A DNA stretch of 6,392 nt from an uncultured Lentisphaeria bacterium (GTDB lineage: Bacteria; Verrucomicrobiota; Lentisphaeria; Victivallales; Victivallaceae): contig CALABZ010000054.1 in the NCBI GenBank assembly GCA_937888615.1, positions 1 to 6,392 of the forward strand. The letters run 5' to 3'. Position 1 is the first letter of the stretch. The number at the start of each line of letters is the position of its first letter. Made by a program: the position numbers and the translations under genes. The notes beneath the pieces are model-generated. The model ran no database searches, was not told where the DNA came from, and saw only the letters and a list, made by a program, of their open reading frames with translations. Below are positions 1 to 6,152 of the stretch, piece by piece.

Positions 1-288
1 GCCGCCGTATCAGCCAAGGAACTGACCGTCCTGCCGGGACGCAGCGCCGTAATCAAAGATGCCGCCGCCTATGGACTGATCATGACCCAGGGCCACGGCG
101 AACTGGACGGAATGCCATTGGAAACACCGACCCTGATCCGTTACGAAGAACTGACGTTTGACGAATATTTTGTTTCGGAAGACGCGGCGAAGCGCGGCGT
201 CCGAATCGTCAACCGTTCCGCCGTCGAACCGCTGGTGATGCTGAAGCACTTCGGCCCCGGCAACCCCGAGCGTCCTATGGACCGTTAA
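1..288 (+). CDS. C-terminal fragment of a cupin-like protein (possibly sugar-isomerase related)
   Basis: The frame is open from base 1 to a TAA at 286-288 and gives 95 residues of a protein whose start lies outside the window. Its first visible part, with KELTVLPGRSAVIKD and AYGLIMTQGHGEL, alternates short hydrophobic strands with Gly-rich turns in the way of a small beta-barrel. The later part, with LIRYEELTFDEYFVSEDAA followed by VRIVNRSAVEPLVMLKHFGPG, resembles the end of cupin-type domains, including those attached to class I mannose-6-phosphate isomerase-like proteins. That resemblance is from memory of the family and could not be tested. No membrane segment is visible. A strong hairpin about 50 bases downstream suggests its transcript ends before the next gene, so it is probably a separate unit from the regulator operon. 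The coding call is good; the product is a guess. Confidence 0.72.
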   Translation, partial: AAVSAKELTVLPGRSAVIKDAAAYGLIMTQGHGELDGMPLETPTLIRYEELTFDEYFVSEDAAKRGVRIVNRSAVEPLVMLKHFGPGNPERPMDR

Positions 289-338
289 GGTTCAGGCGGC
301 AATCATTTGCCGAATAAAATAAATTGAAAAAAGGTTTC

Positions 339-392
339 TTGAAAAAGTAAACGCACTCGAAATTTTTTAAGGGGGTGCGTTTACTTTTTCAA
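339..392. terminator. Perfect 18-bp inverted repeat, likely (bidirectional) intrinsic terminator
   Basis: The left arm TTGAAAAAGTAAACGCAC (339-356) is exactly complementary to the right arm GTGCGTTTACTTTTTCAA (375-392). A G-T wobble (357/374) and a C-G pair (358/373) extend the stem to 20 pairs around a 14-base loop. Taking GTAAACGCAC/GTGCGTTTAC as the core stem, it is preceded by AAAAA and followed by TTTTT, as in an intrinsic terminator that could work in both directions. It lies about 50 bases after the stop of the upstream gene. An alternative is an operator: GTAAACG/CGTTTAC resembles LacI-family half-sites, but the two halves are much farther apart than usual. Confidence 0.7.
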
Positions 393-435
393 TTTTCTCA
401 TTCACGAAAAATCAGAAAATTTATTCAAAGGGGTA

Positions 436-463
436 TTGCAATTTATCTGCGGTGCTGTATAAT
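436..463 (+). promoter_or_regulatory. Sigma70-type promoter of the LacI-family regulator
   Basis: TTGCAA (436-441) and a perfect TATAAT (458-463) are separated by 16 bases, which fits a housekeeping promoter. The expected transcription start is near 470, leaving a leader of roughly 35 bases before the regulator's start codon. The local sequence is AT-rich compared with the genes. This is likely the main promoter for the regulator and perhaps for the genes behind it. Confidence 0.62.
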
Positions 464-473
464 AGAATTAGCG

Positions 474-496
474 GTAATTCAAATATAATTCATTAC
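474..496. promoter_or_regulatory. Possible operator: GTAAT-N13-ATTAC with repeated AATTCA
   Basis: GTAAT (474-478) and ATTAC (492-496) form an inverted repeat around an AT-rich centre that also carries AATTCA twice, at 476-481 and 487-492, eleven bases (about one helical turn) apart. It sits just downstream of the predicted transcription start and just before the regulator gene, where an autoregulatory site would be expected. The arms are only five bases and the region is AT-rich, so chance is a real possibility. Confidence 0.22.
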
Positions 497-506
497 GATG
501 GATATT

Positions 507-1538
507 ATGGCAGTAACCTTAAAAACAATTGCAGAAAAGGCCCAGGTGTCGACGATGGCGGTATCGTCGGTGCTCAACAATTCAAACAATACCCGCGTTT
601 CCGCCGAGAAGCGCGAACGGATCAAGCGCATCGCCGCCGACCTCGGCTATTTTCCCAACCAGGTCGCCCGCATCCTCGGCGGCGGCTCCAGCAAACTGAT
701 CGGCGTCCTGACCGATTCCTATATCGCCCACGGTTACTACCGGCTGATCAAAAGCATCGAACACGAGGTATCCCGTAACGGTTACTCCGTCATGCTGGCG
801 GAAGAACACGACCGGGTGGATCTGCTGCTCCGCGGCTATGAAACCTTTCGCACCTATGGTGTGGACGGCATCATCTGCATCAGCCACAACTATCCCAGCG
901 AGGAAACCCATGTTTACCAGAGCCTCAGCAAAGACCCGAGAGTCGTGTTTTTCGACAAGCCCAACTCCGATATGGCCAGTTTCAGCTATGTGGAACCGGA
1001 CCGGGCCGAAGCGTGCAGACTGGCCGCCACGTATTTTCAGGAACACGGACGCAAGCGGCTCGCGTTCCTGAGCCTCAAGACCGAATCCCTGAATGTATGG
1101 GAACGGCGGCGGGGATTCGTCGAAACCTGCGAGAAAGCCGACTGTTTCCATCAGATATTCGAAGCCGCACCGGCGATGGAAGAAGAAATCGATCTGGTCA
1201 TCGACGAAGTGAACCGCTTCATCGAACAATGTCTGATCCCCCATCGGATCGACGCCGTGGTCGGAGTCACCGACATCTACAGTGCGTTTCTGATCCGCGA
1301 ACTGAACGCTCGCAAAATCCGGGTGCCGGAGGAAGTGGCGGTCATCGGACACGGCAATGACCTCTTCACGCGCATGATCACCCCGGGATTGGCCAGCGTG
1401 GACGACCTTCAGGAGGAACAGGGCAAGGAGGCCTCTAAACTGCTGTTTCGCCTGATCAAATCCAACGCAGTCGCTCCGGCAGGCCTGGAGACCAGGATTT
1501 CCCCCAGGTTGATTGTCCGCCCTTCGGCGGGAAACTGA
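507..1538 (+). CDS. LacI-family transcriptional regulator
   Basis: This is a 343-residue DNA-binding repressor or activator of the LacI/GalR type, expected to bind an operator and release or grip it when a sugar-like effector binds. Residues 4-25 (TLKTIAEKAQVS, then AVSSVLNN) are the helix-turn-helix. Residues about 49-66 (PNQVARILGGGSSKLIGVL) are the hinge helix and the entry into the effector domain. Residues about 64-340 form a two-lobed periplasmic-binding-like sensor, with VDGIICISH, a VAVIGHGND motif near 277-285, and a closing LIVRPS. Length is normal for the family. Met at 507 is chosen because MAVTLKTIAEKA aligns with family N-termini and a weak GGA lies four bases upstream; the ATG at 498 would add three residues. 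Neither start has a strong ribosome site. Two positions are unusual: SSVLNN instead of the common SRVLNN, and GHGN where GFDD is common. It leads the gene set and probably controls it; the effector is unknown. Confidence 0.93.
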   Translation: MAVTLKTIAEKAQVSTMAVSSVLNNSNNTRVSAEKRERIKRIAADLGYFPNQVARILGGGSSKLIGVLTDSYIAHGYYRLIKSIEHEVSRNGYSVMLAEEHDRVDLLLRGYETFRTYGVDGIICISHNYPSEETHVYQSLSKDPRVVFFDKPNSDMASFSYVEPDRAEACRLAATYFQEHGRKRLAFLSLKTESLNVWERRRGFVETCEKADCFHQIFEAAPAMEEEIDLVIDEVNRFIEQCLIPHRIDAVVGVTDIYSAFLIRELNARKIRVPEEVAVIGHGNDLFTRMITPGLASVDDLQEEQGKEASKLLFRLIKSNAVAPAGLETRISPRLIVRPSAGN

Positions 1539-1568
1539 CCCATATTTTCAGCACAATACATCTTTATT

Positions 1569-1576
1569 AAGGAGGT
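1569..1576 (+). promoter_or_regulatory. Near-ideal Shine-Dalgarno (AAGGAGGT) for the pseudopilin-like gene
   Basis: AAGGAGGT is fully complementary to the usual 3' end of bacterial 16S rRNA and sits six bases before the ATG at 1583. The other genes here have weaker sites: AAGGA for the DUF4838 gene, and little or nothing for the regulator and the propeller gene. It fixes the start of the pilin-like protein and suggests that this protein is made in larger amounts than its neighbours from the same message. Confidence 0.9.
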
Positions 1577-1582
1577 AATCAA

Positions 1583-2236
1583 ATGAAACGGATAAAAAAA
1601 ACAGCCGCCCGACAGGTTTCGGGAAAAGAACACTTCACACTTATAGAATTGCTGGTCGTCATAGCGATAATCGCTATTCTTGCAGCCATGCTGCTGCCGG
1701 CACTGAACCAGGCTCGGGAAAAGTCCCACCAGACCAAATGTATGAACAATCAGAAACAGATCATGCAGGCCACCCTGATGTACGGCAATGACAATGATGA
1801 CTTCGGACCCTGGGCTAGGGAAAAAGCCGGCGTCGATATCTGGTGGAACAAAGCCCTGAGCGCTTATATCCCCTCAAAAGAAGGCTATACCACCGATACC
1901 ACGTCACAATTTGTCTGCCCCTCCTTTAAAGAATCCTCCGGTCATTATGCCGGCATGAGCTACATGATCAACAATTACTTCGCCGGGCAGGCCACCAGCA
2001 TAAAGATGAACCAGATCACCCGTCCATCATCCAAAATTTATTACATGGACGGCAACGGCAACGCCGTGGTGGCCCTGGCCCAACTGGTCGTGGGGACCGG
2101 ATACTGCGCCCGTTACCGCCACACCGGCAATATTGATTTCGCCATGGCCGACGGACATGTCACCAGCACCAACTGGCTCATCACCAACGCAAACGGCTAT
2201 ACCACCGACGGTGCATTCAGTTTAAGAGTCAAATAA
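1583..2236 (+). CDS. Type II secretion/pseudopilin-like protein with H-X9-DG domain
   Basis: A 217-residue protein with a class III (prepilin) leader: a basic stretch MKRIKKTAARQ, then FTLIELLVVIAIIAIL from residue 18, where F18 would be mature residue 1 and E22 the conserved Glu5. The helix continues through AAMLLPALNQAREK (34-47), as in pseudopilins of Planctomycetes and Lentisphaerota. H180 followed by nine residues and D190-G191 matches the prepilin-type H-X9-DG processing-associated domain. The residue before the expected peptidase cut is His, not the usual Gly, which is tolerated in many PVC members as far as I recall. Expected location is the inner membrane with a periplasmic globular part. 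Cys occurs at 53 and twice in the globular domain. It begins 44 bases after the regulator and ends 19 bases before a secreted DUF4838 protein. Whether it forms a pilus, joins a secretion machine, or helps to display the neighbouring protein is unknown. Confidence 0.92.
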   Translation: MKRIKKTAARQVSGKEHFTLIELLVVIAIIAILAAMLLPALNQAREKSHQTKCMNNQKQIMQATLMYGNDNDDFGPWAREKAGVDIWWNKALSAYIPSKEGYTTDTTSQFVCPSFKESSGHYAGMSYMINNYFAGQATSIKMNQITRPSSKIYYMDGNGNAVVALAQLVVGTGYCARYRHTGNIDFAMADGHVTSTNWLITNANGYTTDGAFSLRVK

Positions 2237-2255
2237 GAAACCAAGGATATTCCGC

Positions 2256-4445
2256 ATGAAAACAATTCTTTTGCTGTCATCGCTTCTGCTGATCTCATCG
2301 TTGTCAACCGCAAGTCAACTCACCCCCAAGGGGCCGTCCACGCCGTTGCTGCTGGCAAAGGACGGGCACACTCCATATACAATCGTCTACGCCGAGAATG
2401 CCCCGGATGCGAAGTCCGCGGCGCAGGAACTCCGCGCCTATTTACGCGCACTCAGCGGCGGGGTCATGCTCCCGTTAGTCAGCGAAAAAGAAACTTTCAA
2501 AGCCCCGTTTATCAGTGTGGGTCCGACCGAGGCCGCACGCAAGGCCGGAATCGGCGCCACCCTTCCGGCGGGTCATACCGCCATCGAAATCAAGGTCGTT
2601 GACGGCAATATTTATCTTTACGGCATTCCGAGCGTGTTTCCGGCGGTAATGAACTTCCTTGAAGGCGACCTCGGCTGCCGCTATTACACCGATAAAATCA
2701 ACTACGTGCCGGTAACGCCGGAGCTGAAGGCCAACGTCACGAACCGTGTCGAAACCGCCTCCTTCGACGATCGTCTGGTGCTCACCGACTACGACCTGGC
2801 CCTGAGCCATACCTGGACCCGGCAGAACAATGTCCTGCGCTGGGAGCACTTCCGTCATCCCCGCGACTGGTTCGCCCATACGTATCGGCTGGTCGTGCCG
2901 ATGAAGGATTTCTCCGAAACGCCCGAACTGTTCGCCGTCGTAGACGGCAAACCGTCCAATACCATGATTTGCCCGACCCACCCGGAGAATATTCGCCGTT
3001 TCAAGGAGGGTGTCCGCCGGGCCATGCTGGCTAATCCCGGTAAAAAATACTTCTCGGTCTCCGAAAGCGACGGCAGTTACCCGTATTGTCATTGTCCGCG
3101 CTGCATGAAGATCATCAAAGCCCACGGCGGCGCGCCGGTCGCCGCCCACCTGTATCTGGTCAACGAAGTCGCCAAAAGCGTTGCGGATCGCGCCCCCGGT
3201 CAACTGGTCGAATGCTTCGTCTACAGCCGGGATTTCCGCAAGCCTCCGGTAAACCTGAAACTAGAGCCGAACGTCAATATCTGGTATTGCTCCAACGGCG
3301 ACGCGGTCAAGCCGGAATTCGCCGAGCCCGGGCGCGCAAAAGAGTTCGAGACCTGGCGAAAAATGGGTTCTCATATGACGATATGGGATTACACGGCTGA
3401 TTACGGCAATTATTTCCGCATCCTGCCGACCTTGCCGGCGGAAGTCCAAAACCTGAAATATTATCCACGTCACGGCGTTGACGGCGTCATGATCATGGAG
3501 GTTTACGGTTGCCGGGGCGGGGACCAGCAGCGCCTGCGTGCCTGGGTGCTGGCCAAACTGCTGTGGAACGCCAATCTCGACGCCAATGAACTGGCCCGTG
3601 AATACTGCGAAGGCGTCTACGGACCGGCCGCCAAAGAACGTTATGCTTACTTCGAACTGGTGGACAAGGCCGGGCAGGCGGGGAAATCGATCAAGGAGTT
3701 TTACGGTCTTGAAAAATTCACCGCCGAGGCGGACAAACTTTTTCGAGCAGCCCTGGCGAAAGCAGCGGGCAATCCCGTCATACTCCGCGAACTCGAACTG
3801 GACTATCTCCCGGTCCTGATCACCCGCCTAAACCTGATTTTCGACGCTTATCCGGGCAACAAGGCGCATTTCCCGCTCGCGGAATACCGCCAGCTGCTGG
3901 CCGAAATCAAACGTATCTCCTCCGCCTGTGACGTGACTAGAATCAGCGAACTTAATTCCATGAACGGTTACATCAATGAAAAAGAAATGCTGTTGAACCT
4001 GGCCGATGGCGACGGTTCCTTCCAGATTCACGCGGTCAACGGCAGACTTTACGATTATCCGACCGTAAAAGACCCGCTGGCCGTCGGCGGCAAAGCCACG
4101 CGCCAGTTCTGCGACGGCAACTGGATCGTCCAATGGCTCCTGCCCGTCCGCCTGTGCGAACCCGGACGCAAATACCAGCTCATGGCCGAAATTCGGATCG
4201 ACAAAAAGTCATCGATGAAAGGCGTTTGCGGCGGCGGAGTCTTCAACGTCACGAAAAAGCGGTCCGTCTTCACGGATCTCATCGACGGCGATAAACTGTC
4301 CGATACCGAATACCGTTTCGTCAAACTCGGCAAACCGTTCATTCCCGAGCCGGGCTGTGAGGTTTACGCTTATTTCAGCGCGCCGCCGACCTCCGATATC
4401 GGCAAGTTTTATGTCAACCGCATCCGCCTGATCCCGGTGAAATGA
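2256..4445 (+). CDS. Secreted DUF4838 domain protein, putative glycan-active enzyme
   Basis: A 729-residue protein with a Sec signal peptide (MKTILLLSSLLLISSLSTA, likely cut after A19). Residues about 35-155 look like the alpha/beta N-terminal domain found before the catalytic part of alpha-glucuronidase-like and GH20-like enzymes: AAQELRAYLRALSGG, then FISVGPT, then PAVMNFLEGDLGCRYY ending at 144. Residues about 205-420 match DUF4838, with HTYRLVVPMKDF, ETPELFAVVDGK, ICPTHPENIRRF, and SESDG followed by CHCPRC (Cys 278, 280, 283). Acidic residues in IWDYTADYG (D378) and MIMEVYG (E415) lie where a barrel active site could be, but catalysis is unproven. After a helical stretch, residues about 565-729 form a beta-rich module that could bind carbohydrate. 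AAGGA (2243-2247) is eight bases before the ATG. It acts outside the cytoplasm, probably on a polysaccharide; the substrate cannot be read from the sequence. Confidence 0.9.
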   Translation: MKTILLLSSLLLISSLSTASQLTPKGPSTPLLLAKDGHTPYTIVYAENAPDAKSAAQELRAYLRALSGGVMLPLVSEKETFKAPFISVGPTEAARKAGIGATLPAGHTAIEIKVVDGNIYLYGIPSVFPAVMNFLEGDLGCRYYTDKINYVPVTPELKANVTNRVETASFDDRLVLTDYDLALSHTWTRQNNVLRWEHFRHPRDWFAHTYRLVVPMKDFSETPELFAVVDGKPSNTMICPTHPENIRRFKEGVRRAMLANPGKKYFSVSESDGSYPYCHCPRCMKIIKAHGGAPVAAHLYLVNEVAKSVADRAPGQLVECFVYSRDFRKPPVNLKLEPNVNIWYCSNGDAVKPEFAEPGRAKEFETWRKMGSHMTIWDYTADYGNYFRILPTLPAEVQNLKYYPRHGVDGVMIMEVYGCRGGDQQRLRAWVLAKLLWNANLDANELAREYCEGVYGPAAKERYAYFELVDKAGQAGKSIKEFYGLEKFTAEADKLFRAALAKAAGNPVILRELELDYLPVLITRLNLIFDAYPGNKAHFPLAEYRQLLAEIKRISSACDVTRISELNSMNGYINEKEMLLNLADGDGSFQIHAVNGRLYDYPTVKDPLAVGGKATRQFCDGNWIVQWLLPVRLCEPGRKYQLMAEIRIDKKSSMKGVCGGGVFNVTKKRSVFTDLIDGDKLSDTEYRFVKLGKPFIPEPGCEVYAYFSAPPTSDIGKFYVNRIRLIPVK

Positions 4446-4484
4446 GGATGCGCCCTGCGATTCCAATAATCAGCGAGATATTGC

Positions 4485-5804
4485 ATGAACAAATTATTAT
4501 TGCCTTTCGAATGGAAATCTTTGGCAGGAAAGTCGGAAAATGTCGTCGGGAACTGGAAACACGAAGGAGTGATCTTTCCATTCACTGAACCCTGGGGAGA
4601 TGAATTTTCATCGTTCTTCCCCAGTTCCCGCATCGAAACCGGGGATTCGGTCCGGTATTATTATTCATTGTGCTCGATCACCAAACCGGAACGGGAAGTC
4701 GCCTGGCTTGCGCTCGCCGTCCGGGAAGGGGACACCTTTCGGAAATACCGGTTAAGCGACAACCCGGCCGATTACTTTTCACTGACCGGACTCCCGGAGG
4801 ACTGCCGACCGATCCAGCCGGTCGTCCTCCGCCTTGCGGAAAACGACTGGAGGATGTATTTCTGGATTCACGGCCCCGGCAAATGCCGTTTTCTCATGGC
4901 CAGCAGCACAAACGGCCTGAATTGGCAGGTTTCCGGCATCCCCCTGCTCTATCATTACCCGAACGACCCGGAAGCCGCAAGCCGGCCCCTGCAGAGCTCC
5001 AACGACGCCACGACGGTATACCAGCGTGAAGACCGGACTTTTGAAATCTATTCCGCCGCCAAAACGTTCGTTCAACCGGATTCGCCGCATTATTTTGAAA
5101 AAGACCACGCGGGCGGCTGTATCCGGATCATTCAGCGCTGGACCAGCCGTGACGGCCTGAATTTGAGCGAACCGGACGTCATTCTGACACCGGATGGACT
5201 GGACCCTCCCGACCTGCAGTTTTATTATCTCAGTTGCCTTGATGCCGGAAATTACCGTTTCGGCTTTGTCGGACGCTATCGGATCGACGCACAACGGATG
5301 GACCTGGAACTGGTTTATTCCGTCGACGGCCTGCATTGGGAACGGCCATTCCGCGACAGTTGTTTTCCGCTTCAGTTTCCGGAGGAGGCCTTCGGCGTCT
5401 ATGCGGCGGCCAGCATTTATCTGGAAGGTTCGACCGTCTGCATGCCTTACACCGCCACCAATACCGCCCACAATGCCGAAGCATGTTCGGAAGAGCGTTC
5501 AATCCGCAGGATCTGTCTGGCAACGATTCCGCTCCATCAACTATTCGGGCGCCAAATGACAAACGGCGCGTTGCTTTCGCCGCCGGTCCGAACGCTGGCC
5601 CGTTCACAGACGTTCCATTTCCGGGCCGGCGACCGACTGCGGCTCAGTGTTATGAATGCCTTTGGCGAAAAGGAATTAATGAGCCGTGAAATCACGGCCG
5701 ACAGTACCGGTCGGTATCAGCTCGAATACCCGGACGATCTGTTCAATAAAGTCGTCCGGTTCAAGCTGGACGGTGATTTCACCCTGTTCACTCAGGAGAT
5801 GTGA
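4485..5804 (+). CDS. Five-bladed beta-propeller glycosidase-like protein, cytoplasmic
   Basis: A 439-residue protein without a signal peptide or membrane segment. The pattern fits the five-bladed propeller fold shared by GH32, GH43, GH62, GH68, GH117 and GH130 relatives. Blade-like repeats carry S-x-(D/N)-G-L-x-W motifs: STNGLNW (141-147), SRDGLNL (221-227, lacking the Trp) and SVDGLHW (279-285). WRMYFWIHG and YRFGFVGRYR look like blade strands. Residues about 360-439 form a beta-sandwich with SPPVRTLARSQTFHF and GDRLRLSVMNAFGEKEL, like the C-terminal module of propeller proteins common in Planctomycetes and relatives. I cannot place it in a numbered GH family or name the catalytic acids. The start follows the DUF4838 gene by 39 bases with only a weak GAG seven bases before the ATG, so translation may depend on the upstream gene. 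It probably trims or isomerises imported fragments made by the secreted neighbour, which is inference. Its stop overlaps the next small ORF. Confidence 0.85.
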   Translation: MNKLLLPFEWKSLAGKSENVVGNWKHEGVIFPFTEPWGDEFSSFFPSSRIETGDSVRYYYSLCSITKPEREVAWLALAVREGDTFRKYRLSDNPADYFSLTGLPEDCRPIQPVVLRLAENDWRMYFWIHGPGKCRFLMASSTNGLNWQVSGIPLLYHYPNDPEAASRPLQSSNDATTVYQREDRTFEIYSAAKTFVQPDSPHYFEKDHAGGCIRIIQRWTSRDGLNLSEPDVILTPDGLDPPDLQFYYLSCLDAGNYRFGFVGRYRIDAQRMDLELVYSVDGLHWERPFRDSCFPLQFPEEAFGVYAAASIYLEGSTVCMPYTATNTAHNAEACSEERSIRRICLATIPLHQLFGRQMTNGALLSPPVRTLARSQTFHFRAGDRLRLSVMNAFGEKELMSREITADSTGRYQLEYPDDLFNKVVRFKLDGDFTLFTQEM

Positions 5805-5968
5805 ACCGCGCGGTCCCGGTGCGGTTCGACGAAATGTTCCAGCCCGATCTCGTGAGATTTGGCGAACAGTTCGACGCCGGACCCGCCGATTTCGACAAAC
5901 AGTTCAATGTCTGGCCCGCCGATTTCGAGGAGGAATTCCAGATGGCGGAAGGTTATTGGGACTGGTAA
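5801..5968 (+). CDS. Candidate small acidic protein of four 11-residue Phe repeats
   Basis: A 55-codon ORF begins at a GTG that overlaps the stop of the propeller gene (GTGA), a common arrangement for translational coupling. From residue 9 it is made of four 11-residue units, each beginning F-x-x-x-F: FDEMF, FGEQF, FDKQF and FEEEF. The eight Phe fall at 9, 13, 20, 24, 31, 35, 42 and 46. Pro or Gly breaks the units, so one long coiled coil is unlikely. It has 13 acidic and 4 basic residues and ends in GYWDW. By hand count 41 of 55 third codon positions are G or C, in line with neighbouring genes and better than the antisense frame. AGGAG (5794-5798) is only two bases from the GTG; a later ATG at 5834 would remove the first repeat's start. 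Function is unknown. Similar FDxxFGE-type stretches occur, as I recall, in some phage structural proteins. A non-coding repeat cannot be ruled out. Confidence 0.5.
   Translation: MNRAVPVRFDEMFQPDLVRFGEQFDAGPADFDKQFNVWPADFEEEFQMAEGYWDW
5825..5956 (+). repeat. 33-bp tandem repeat, four units
   Basis: Four successive 33-base units begin with a Phe codon at 5825, 5858, 5891 and 5924. The last two are closest: the 14-mer CCCGCCGATTTCGA occurs at 5882-5895 and 5915-5928, exactly 33 bases apart. The earlier units have diverged at DNA level but keep the F-x-x-x-F protein pattern, as expected if the forward frame is under selection. Confidence 0.78.
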
Positions 5969-5984
5969 AATTTGCCGCTTATTT
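5969..5984 (+). repeat. 16-bp direct repeat, left copy
   Basis: AATTTGCCGCTTATTT lies directly after the stop codon of the small repeat ORF and is repeated exactly at 6181-6196, 212 bases away. This copy is outside any supported gene. It lies close to where base composition changes. Confidence 0.75.
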
Positions 5985-6073
5985 CCATCTGCATACACAG
6001 TGACAGCGTAACGCCGTGACGATTCGGCGCGTCGTTGGCGCAAAAATTTTGTCTCTTTTCGTAATTTTGGTCC

Positions 6074-6101
6074 TTGACATCGGTTTTCCAATGGCTATTT
6101 T
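6074..6101 (+). promoter_or_regulatory. Sigma70-type promoter for the gene at the right edge
   Basis: A perfect TTGACA (6074-6079) is followed after 16 bases by TATTTT (6096-6101). The -35 is consensus and the -10 is weaker (four of six). The expected start of transcription is near 6108, about 45 bases before the ATG at 6153. It implies that the right-edge gene is a separate unit from the regulator operon. The 184 bases between the small ORF and this gene hold nothing else I can support as a gene. Confidence 0.5.
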
Positions 6102-6152
6102 TTAATCAAACATTTCAGATGGGTCGAAATGTGGTTAACAGAATAGGCTATT

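Noticed and set aside
484..489. A second TATAAT just before the regulator's start codon
   Set aside because: There is no acceptable -35 at the right distance, and the region is simply AT-rich.
582..1352. Long antisense frame within the regulator gene
   Set aside because: It mirrors a G/C-rich coding sequence and has no recognisable domain, while the sense frame is a clear LacI-family protein.
1517..1530. Hairpin CCGCC-CTTC-GGCGG at the end of the regulator gene as a terminator
   Set aside because: The stem is only five pairs, lies inside coding sequence and is not followed by a T tract.
2475..3203. Long antisense frame within the DUF4838 gene
   Set aside because: It is a composition effect opposite a well-supported coding region.
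6012..6050. CGCCG-N8-CGGCG and nearby GCGC repeats before AAAAATTTT as the operon terminator
   Set aside because: The stem is short and the T run is about 17 bases too far downstream. A weak or factor-dependent end is possible but not supported.
5792..6091. Antisense open frame across the 33-bp repeats, giving Leu/Glu-rich 11-residue repeats
   Set aside because: Any in-phase 33-bp repeat gives repeats on both strands. The antisense frame needs a TTG start, shows no ribosome site that I can see, overlaps the end of the propeller gene, and has weaker third-position G/C. It remains only a distant alternative.
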